A model generated the notes under the pieces. It made no database searches. It worked only from the letters and a program-made list of their open reading frames with translations, and was not told the DNA's origin. DNA of 10,831 bases from Oscillospiraceae bacterium (lineage in GTDB: Bacteria > Bacillota > Clostridia > Oscillospirales > Oscillospiraceae), in NCBI GenBank assembly GCA_031272845.1, contig JAISTA010000172.1, positions 1-10,831 on the forward strand, read 5' to 3'. The translations under genes and the position numbers were made by a program. Of this stretch, positions 6,033 through 10,831 are shown in pieces. Numbering within the stretch: the first letter of the stretch is position 1; every line of letters begins with the position of its first letter.

Positions 6033-7397
6033 ATGGAAAACACAGAATTCGGCGGCACGCTGCCGCCTCAGACACAGGTAAATGCCGAGCCGGCGCAGGA
6101 CGCGCAAACAACGGCAGCCGTATCTCCGGAGGATCCTATCGGAGCCTCGGTGCGCACACTAAAGCCGCGCGAAAAGCACCAATTTACAGCCAAGGAAAAG
6201 CTGCTGCTTTTATTCACGCTTGCGTTTGCGATCATTGCCGACAGGCTTATCTTCACGGATGTGGAAGATTCGCTTGCGCACGGCATTGTCTGGCTCAGCT
6301 ATATTGTCCTGCTGTACATTTTTTATTGGGACAAGCTCAAAGCAAGCCGTCCGCAATGGGTCATCACGGCCTTTGCCTCGGCGCTGTGCGTTTGGCAAAT
6401 GCTGCCCGTTTATCACGGCTACAACGGCAATATTGAGTTCCGCTTTATTTCGGCGCTCGTTATTCCCGCCGTATTAATGGCGCACGCGCAGCTTTTCGGG
6501 CTGAAGCTTAAAAACGCCGCTACGGTTGCGCTTTCCTGGGTTACAGGCTGGCTGGTTCAGCCGTTTGTCGGCATTGGCAAATGGATTGACGCAATCGGCG
6601 CGGGCCTGTCCGGCGGGAACAAGCCTGTACTGAAAAAGGTGTTGATAGGTCTGCTTATCGCAATACCGATACTGCTTGTAGTCGTTCCGCTCTTAATGGG
6701 CGCGGACATGATTTTCAGCATGTATGTTCGGCGGATATTGCGGGACTTCAATATTGTCGATTTCATATTGCATGTCTTTATTGTAGTCATCATTGCCGCT
6801 CTGCTGTACTCGGTTTGGTGGGTTATCGGCTTTGGCGAGCCCTTGATAAAGCTAAAGCAAAGAGAGCCGCTTCATGTAGACAAGGTAATCGCCCTGTCTG
6901 TACTCGGCGTTATCAGCATTGTATATGTGCTGTTCTGCGGACTTCAGTTCACGTATCTTTTCGCCCGCGCGGGTTTGCCGGACGGACTGCAAAACGCTGC
7001 GGCATATGTCCACGAGGGCTTTGCGCAGTCGGTCGCCGTGTGCGCGATAAATCTGTCGCTTTTCGGCTTTTTCCTGCACACGGGAGAAAAGAGCAAGGTC
7101 GTCCGCGCGGTCTGCGGCTTCCTGCTTGTGCTCACCGCGATTGTGCTGGCCTCCGGATACGTGCGTTTGCAGCTTTATGTCGAGATTCACGGGCTGACAT
7201 GGCTGCGGCTGCTGAGCGCGTGGTTTATCGTGTTTCTCGCGGCGGCGATCGTCATCTGCGCGGTCAGGATTTTTGTCAAAAAGCTGCCCGCAATCGGGGT
7301 TTGCGGACTGACCCTCTTAGGCTGGTTTACGGCGTTCGGGTTTATGAACCCGGATTATTTCATCGATTTTTGGCAGACGCATTATTATTTGGGGTGA
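6033..7397 (+). CDS. Polytopic membrane protein, DUF4173 type
   Basis: The 454-residue protein has a polar, glutamine- and alanine-rich cytoplasmic head (residues 1-53) and about twelve hydrophobic segments to the C-terminus. The region reading AAAYVHEGFAQSVAVCAINLSLFGFF, and later LASGYVRLQLYVEIHGLTWLRLLSAWF, resembles the conserved core of DUF4173 proteins (YAREGFFQL-like, then YxEAYGLTxLR). No catalytic motif is apparent and the function is unknown. GGAG (6018-6021) lies 11 bases before the ATG, a little far but acceptable. It follows the DUF2975-HTH pair after a 158-bp hairpin element and may be transcribed with it, which would make it a candidate target or partner of that regulator. A convergent terminator lies downstream. 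Confidence 0.78.
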   Translation: MENTEFGGTLPPQTQVNAEPAQDAQTTAAVSPEDPIGASVRTLKPREKHQFTAKEKLLLLFTLAFAIIADRLIFTDVEDSLAHGIVWLSYIVLLYIFYWDKLKASRPQWVITAFASALCVWQMLPVYHGYNGNIEFRFISALVIPAVLMAHAQLFGLKLKNAATVALSWVTGWLVQPFVGIGKWIDAIGAGLSGGNKPVLKKVLIGLLIAIPILLVVVPLLMGADMIFSMYVRRILRDFNIVDFILHVFIVVIIAALLYSVWWVIGFGEPLIKLKQREPLHVDKVIALSVLGVISIVYVLFCGLQFTYLFARAGLPDGLQNAAAYVHEGFAQSVAVCAINLSLFGFFLHTGEKSKVVRAVCGFLLVLTAIVLASGYVRLQLYVEIHGLTWLRLLSAWFIVFLAAAIVICAVRIFVKKLPAIGVCGLTLLGWFTAFGFMNPDYFIDFWQTHYYLG

Positions 7398-7459
7398 TTG
7401 TTGGATAGCGCCGGCCTTGATGTTGAGCGTTGCGGTTGCGTCCGGCACCCACCTAAAAC

Positions 7460-7493
7460 AAAAAGCCAGGGGAACTAATTCCCCTGGCTTTTT
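7460..7493. terminator. Bidirectional terminator between the DUF4173 gene and acsB
   Basis: Perfect 15-bp arms (7460-7474 and 7479-7493) with the loop CTAA. The stem core is GCCAGGGG, flanked by A5 and T5. It ends transcription of both convergent units, so acsB is the last gene of its operon. Confidence 0.93.
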
Positions 7494-7518
7494 CATTGCT
7501 TTCACAGCGCCCGGCGCC

Positions 7519-9666
7519 TTACATCAGCGGCTCCAGCCCGAACACCGGATGTCCCGCGTTTGTCAGGAACTCCAGCAGCGTCTCCGGATCCTCTGTGATT
7601 GTTTCGTCCGCGATCATATCCGTGAAGCTGTCGATGTCGTACAGCTCTTTTGCCGTGGCGTTTAAGCGGTCGGCGACCTCGTCCTTTAAGCGCTTGGGCA
7701 GCCACACAATACGCGCGATTCCGCCCTCCGCTTTCATAAACTTTTTCGAGGCGATAAAGTGCTTGCCGTGGCCCATAAAGCCCGGCGTTTGCACGCCGCC
7801 GCCTGTCATTGAGGCCATTTCGGAAAACGACATTCCGAGCGGCGTCATACCCGTGTGCTCGCGGTTTACGATACACACGCCGTTTGAAAACGGCTCGATT
7901 CCGCAGATACACTCAAAGCAGCCGCAGGAGGTCATCGGGTCCTGCATAATCGAGTACAGCGTGACCTGCTCAAGCGCGCCGTGCGAGTATTTCTGCACGT
8001 TTTCGTTGACGTCCTCCCAGATACCGAGATTATCGTCCAATACGCGCTCTTTTGTGACGAGCTGACAGGGGCCTGACGGATCAAGCTCGTTTGTCGCCTT
8101 TGCGTCGAGCCACGAGACCGCGCCGCACAGACCGAGACGCTCCGGCGTGACGATACAAACGTGCGACGGGGAGAACGACTGGCACATAATGCAGTTGTAG
8201 AACACCGGGACGCTCTCGTCCGTAAGGGATTTCAGGCGCTCGTCGCGCTTGTTATAGGCGATGTTCGCCTCCGCCCGCAGGGCGGCAAGCTGAGCAGGGT
8301 CTGTTACAAGCTTTATCTGGCACTTGTCGATAATCGTGTCGTACTCCGACTTGAGCTTTGCGTACAAAACCTCGCCGAAGTGCTTTACGCGAAAGCCCGC
8401 GTCAAACGCGTCCTTTGACACACGGATACGAATCATATCGCGCTGTCCGGTGTGCATAACGCCCTCTATACAGTTGAGAAACGCGTGGAATTTGCGCTCC
8501 AAAACAGGCTCAAAGTCCGACTGCATCGCCTTTCCCGCAACCTCGACGATTGTGCCGAGCTGCATTGTCCCGCCCTCCGGGATTGTGTCAATATCGGGTC
8601 CGATAACCTCGATTTTGTGATCCTCAACTGCGCCCGCGTCTACAGTTTTTACAAGCTCAAAGCAGTCGCTTGCCGCGCCATTAATATCGACGCGCATATC
8701 CTTTTTGCGTATAATCTCGCCCTCAAACGCTGTTGAAAACGCGACCGGAATGTCAATATCCGTGACCTTGATTTTAATGTCGCGCGCTTCAAGCGAGGTC
8801 TCTATAAAATCGGTGGTGTCCGGCTGAATAATCAGCGATTTCGGAACCGCCCACATATTTTCCGTCTGGTTTGTGATAACGGGAAAGCCCATCGCGATAG
8901 CGCCGCCGCCGCAGGCGACGGTGATGTCGGGTACAGGCTCGTAAGCGTTTACAAACGCGAAGATTCTGTGGAAGGAATACTCGTTGAACTCCTCCCAGTC
9001 GCCGGGCTGAACGTTTCCGAAAATCATCGCCGCGCGCTCAACAAGGCTGATAATGTGCCCGACGCCCCAAATCTCGTCCGTTACCGGCACGCAGCGCACG
9101 CCGAAGCCGAGGTTCAGCCCCGCCTCATATGCCTGGTCGATGATTCCGCCGATCAGGAACACAAAAATTCCGCGCGTCTGATAGCCCTTGATAAGCGCGA
9201 CGGCCTCCTCGACTGACGGCGCGGGGCCGATTGCAACGACAAAGCCCGGAATATCCTGCGTGACAAGCGGAACGCCAAGCTCGCGCACCTCCGCGTCTGA
9301 AAAGTGACCGTGGTACTTCTGCACTCCGTTGATTAGCGTATCCGCGTACGGTGTGGGCGTTCTCGCGTATTTGCAGGCCTCGATGACCTCCGCCGCCATC
9401 GCGGTTGCGATACCTGACGAAAACACGTCGTCTAAGCGGTTGCCGTGCGCCATTTTTTCTTTTATCTCGCCCAGCGCCTCGCGCAGCTCTGAGAGCTTTG
9501 TGACCTTGCGGCCGAGATACGCGTAAATGCACGCGAGATAATACGCCGTGTCCGGCATTTTCATCTCCGCGTCTTCACCCAGCTCCGCGATTACCGCCGC
9601 AAGCTCTTTTTCAGCGACCGCGAACATTTCGTCCGAACCGCTGTATACTCTTGAAAATAGTGTCAT
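7519..9666 (-). CDS. acsB: Acetyl-CoA synthase (CO dehydrogenase/acetyl-CoA synthase, ACS subunit)
   Basis: Joins CO, a methyl group from the corrinoid iron-sulfur protein, and CoA to give acetyl-CoA, the final step of the Wood-Ljungdahl pathway. The 715-residue protein is the long bacterial form (Moorella about 729). It keeps the N-terminal domain that contacts CO dehydrogenase, which archaeal CdhC lacks. The cluster A ligands are all present. C492, C495, C504 and C514 have the spacing C-x2-C-x8-C-x9-C, and C581-G-C583 binds the distal nickel. Every one is offset by 14 from the Moorella numbering (C506 to C597). The ATG follows AAAGG about 9 bases upstream. The gene lies 15 bp after the nickel-insertion ATPase gene and is surely co-transcribed with it. 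No CO dehydrogenase, corrinoid protein or methyltransferase gene adjoins it here. Confidence 0.97.
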   Translation of the reverse strand: MTLFSRVYSGSDEMFAVAEKELAAVIAELGEDAEMKMPDTAYYLACIYAYLGRKVTKLSELREALGEIKEKMAHGNRLDDVFSSGIATAMAAEVIEACKYARTPTPYADTLINGVQKYHGHFSDAEVRELGVPLVTQDIPGFVVAIGPAPSVEEAVALIKGYQTRGIFVFLIGGIIDQAYEAGLNLGFGVRCVPVTDEIWGVGHIISLVERAAMIFGNVQPGDWEEFNEYSFHRIFAFVNAYEPVPDITVACGGGAIAMGFPVITNQTENMWAVPKSLIIQPDTTDFIETSLEARDIKIKVTDIDIPVAFSTAFEGEIIRKKDMRVDINGAASDCFELVKTVDAGAVEDHKIEVIGPDIDTIPEGGTMQLGTIVEVAGKAMQSDFEPVLERKFHAFLNCIEGVMHTGQRDMIRIRVSKDAFDAGFRVKHFGEVLYAKLKSEYDTIIDKCQIKLVTDPAQLAALRAEANIAYNKRDERLKSLTDESVPVFYNCIMCQSFSPSHVCIVTPERLGLCGAVSWLDAKATNELDPSGPCQLVTKERVLDDNLGIWEDVNENVQKYSHGALEQVTLYSIMQDPMTSCGCFECICGIEPFSNGVCIVNREHTGMTPLGMSFSEMASMTGGGVQTPGFMGHGKHFIASKKFMKAEGGIARIVWLPKRLKDEVADRLNATAKELYDIDSFTDMIADETITEDPETLLEFLTNAGHPVFGLEPLM

Positions 9667-9681
9667 TGTATAATACCTTTA

Positions 9682-10479
9682 TTACTTACCGAGCAGCTCG
9701 CTCAGCTTATTTCTTATCTGCAAAACGTCGTTTTTAACGTTTTCATCCGCGTCGTAAGGCGAAACCCCGCGCTTGTCAGCTTCAATTATCCCGTCCGACC
9801 AAGCAATCCCGCCGAGATACTCGCCGCCCCTGATGTTTTCGAGCAAAAACCGCGTGTCGTCCTCGTTTCGTATCTTGCTCCCCGCCGCGAACACCCGCTT
9901 TACGCCGAGATCCTTAGCAAGCTTTTGCACCGCGTGAAACGTCTGTATACTGCGGCTGCCCGGCTCCGTCACCACAATGAACGCGTCCACAAACGACGCT
10001 GTTCCGCGCCCGAGATGCTCCAAACCCGCTTCCATATCGAGAATCACGGCCTCGTCCCGCGAGAGCACGAGGTTTGACACAACGCGCTTTAGCAGCACCG
10101 ATTCCGGGCAAACGCACCCGGCTCCGCCTTTTTCGACAGTGCCCATAACGAGCAGCTTCACGCCGTTTTTTTCTATCGCAAACCTGTCCGGAATGTCCGA
10201 AACAGTCGGGTTTATCTTAAAAAACTCACCGTATCCGCCGCCCGTTGTGCCGGTGCGCTCCGCAATCAGCGAGGACATCTGCGCAATCGGCGTGAGCGCG
10301 TCCATCTCCGAAAGGCTGAAGCCGAGCGCGAGTCCGAGATTCGCGTCCGGGTCGCAGTCGCAGCAGAGGACGTTTCCCGCGCCGCCGGAGGCGATGCTTT
10401 CCGCGGCGATTATTCTGGCGAGGGTGGAAGCAAGTGTAGTCTTGCCGACGCCGCCTTTTCCGGTGATTGCTATTTTCAT
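9682..10479 (-). CDS. CooC/AcsF-type ATPase for nickel insertion into CODH/ACS
   Basis: MinD-like P-loop ATPase thought to help load nickel into acetyl-CoA synthase (AcsF) or CO dehydrogenase (CooC). Counting from the ATG at 10479, the protein has 265 residues. It has a deviant Walker A GKGGVGKTT (7-15), CDCDPDANL (40-48), the metal-binding CxC pair C122-V-C124 in GAGCVCPE, and the family signature DMEAGLEHLGRGT (148-160). An upstream in-frame TTG (10527) would add 16 residues, but homologues begin directly with MKIAxTGKGG, so the ATG is preferred. No clear Shine-Dalgarno site precedes that ATG, and a hairpin does. Being next to acsB favours the AcsF role over CooC, but the sequence alone does not separate them. 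Confidence 0.9.
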   Translation of the reverse strand: MKIAITGKGGVGKTTLASTLARIIAAESIASGGAGNVLCCDCDPDANLGLALGFSLSEMDALTPIAQMSSLIAERTGTTGGGYGEFFKINPTVSDIPDRFAIEKNGVKLLVMGTVEKGGAGCVCPESVLLKRVVSNLVLSRDEAVILDMEAGLEHLGRGTASFVDAFIVVTEPGSRSIQTFHAVQKLAKDLGVKRVFAAGSKIRNEDDTRFLLENIRGGEYLGGIAWSDGIIEADKRGVSPYDADENVKNDVLQIRNKLSELLGK

Positions 10480-10490
10480 ATTTGCACTTA

Positions 10491-10512
10491 CGGGAGCGGT
10501 GCGCCGTTCCCG
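10491..10512 (-). other. Hairpin in the leader of the nickel-insertion gene
   Basis: On the minus strand CGGGAACGG and CCGCTCCCG pair with one A-C mismatch around the loop CGCA. The hairpin ends 11 bases before the ATG at 10479, where a Shine-Dalgarno site would normally lie. It could modulate translation or simply reflect GC-rich sequence. Confidence 0.45.
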
Positions 10513-10527
10513 CAAACCCCTTTTCAA

Positions 10528-10556
10528 AAGTTATTCCCCGCGCAAGATAAATTCAA
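10528..10556 (-). promoter_or_regulatory. Weak candidate promoter of the acs unit
   Basis: On the minus strand TTGAAT (10551-10556) and TAACTT (10528-10533) are 17 bp apart. A start near 10521 would leave a leader of about 42 nt, contain the hairpin at 10491-10512, and exclude the upstream TTG start. The -10 match is poor. Confidence 0.3.
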
Positions 10557-10650
10557 ACCGCAGGGTATGTATTTTGCGCCTGCTGCGAGCGGGGCGGGTA
10601 GGTAGGCGCTTTTTTGGAGCAAGCCGAACCTTTTTATGGCTGTCATTATT

Positions 10651-10831
10651 TCAATTTTTTCGGACAAGGGTTTGGCAAAAAAGCTGCATGTTATTTTTTG
10701 CGGTATTAAGTGACGAAATGAGCATTGCTTTAATCTCTTCGGCTAATTTTATATACTTTTCAGCATGCTCAATTAACTGCGTATTCTTTAATATCTTCAG
10801 CCAATAAATACTTTCGCGGCATTCTTTTAGG
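10651..10831 (-). CDS. Four-helix-bundle protein (S23/23S rRNA intervening-sequence type), C-terminal part
   Basis: The minus-strand frame starting at base 10830 is open for 59 codons to the TGA at 10651-10653. It reads ECRESIYWLKILKN, then AEEIKAMLISSLNTAKNN, and ends with MQLFCQTLVRKN. The ESxYWLxxL motif and the closing helix ending in K(T)AKNN are characteristic of the four-helix-bundle family first found in 23S rRNA intervening sequences. That family also occurs as free-standing chromosomal genes. The start lies beyond the right edge. The role is unclear in the literature. The tail after AKNN is longer than usual, and only about the last half of the protein is visible. It is on the same strand as the acs unit, with about 170 bp between them. 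Confidence 0.72.
   Translation of the reverse strand, partial: LKECRESIYWLKILKNTQLIEHAEKYIKLAEEIKAMLISSLNTAKNNMQLFCQTLVRKN

Noticed and set aside
6815..7408. A 197-codon frame inside the DUF4173 gene.
   Set aside because: Off-frame, arginine- and cysteine-rich composition, while the overlapping frame gives a clean series of membrane segments.
7496..8065. Plus-strand frame of 189 codons opposite acsB.
   Set aside because: Shadow of the high-GC acsB gene, with no ribosome site or recognisable family. AcsB is certain on the other strand.
10576..10615. Stem GCGCCT/AGGCGC with a following T run on the plus strand, like a terminator.
   Set aside because: The stem has only 6 bp with a 22-nt loop, and no plus-strand gene precedes it. 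It is probably incidental.
9977..10807. Plus-strand frame of 276 codons opposite the nickel-insertion gene.
   Set aside because: Serine- and arginine-rich antisense translation of a clear P-loop ATPase. It also runs over the four-helix-bundle fragment.

Overview
The window looks like chromosomal DNA from an anaerobic Firmicute, most likely a Clostridia-type acetogen. Three things suggest this: a bacterial-type acetyl-CoA synthase gene with its nickel-insertion ATPase, a YoaS/YozG-like gene pair known from Bacillota, and consensus -35/-10 promoters with clear Shine-Dalgarno sites. I cannot name a genus. No rRNA, tRNA, CRISPR array, plasmid or phage module was seen.

Left part (1-1850). A REP-associated tyrosine transposase (RAYT) is cut by the left edge. 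Its frame runs open to base 3, so the GTG at 69 is not the real start. It carries two copies of a REP-type palindrome inside its own reading frame, in opposite orientation. A single-gene tuf unit follows, with its own strong promoter and a large bidirectional terminator.

Middle part (1868-7493). A minus-strand membrane protein with 31 uninterrupted pentapeptide repeats is followed by a promoter-dense intergenic region of about 360 bp. That region holds overlapping opposed promoters and a possible 33-residue ORF. Next comes a membrane family 2 glycosyltransferase with its own terminator. A DUF2975 membrane protein and a small HTH regulator (a YoaS/YozG-like pair) start from a consensus promoter. 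After them come a 158-bp inverted-repeat element, which supplies the end of the HTH gene, and a 12-segment DUF4173-type membrane protein.

Right part (7460-10831, minus strand). A compact two-gene unit encodes a CooC/AcsF-type ATPase and then acetyl-CoA synthase AcsB with all cluster A cysteines present. It ends at a bidirectional terminator, so the remaining Wood-Ljungdahl genes are not directly downstream. At the right edge is the C-terminal part of a four-helix-bundle (S23-type) protein, which has no start codon inside the window.

The units look independent, with separate promoters and terminators. Within units, AcsF and AcsB should cooperate (nickel delivery to the A cluster), and the DUF2975 and HTH proteins are a translationally coupled pair. 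I found no complete new defence or mobile system. The most unusual structures are the REPs inside the RAYT frame, the hairpin element at the end of the HTH gene, and the opposed promoters at 3250-3282.
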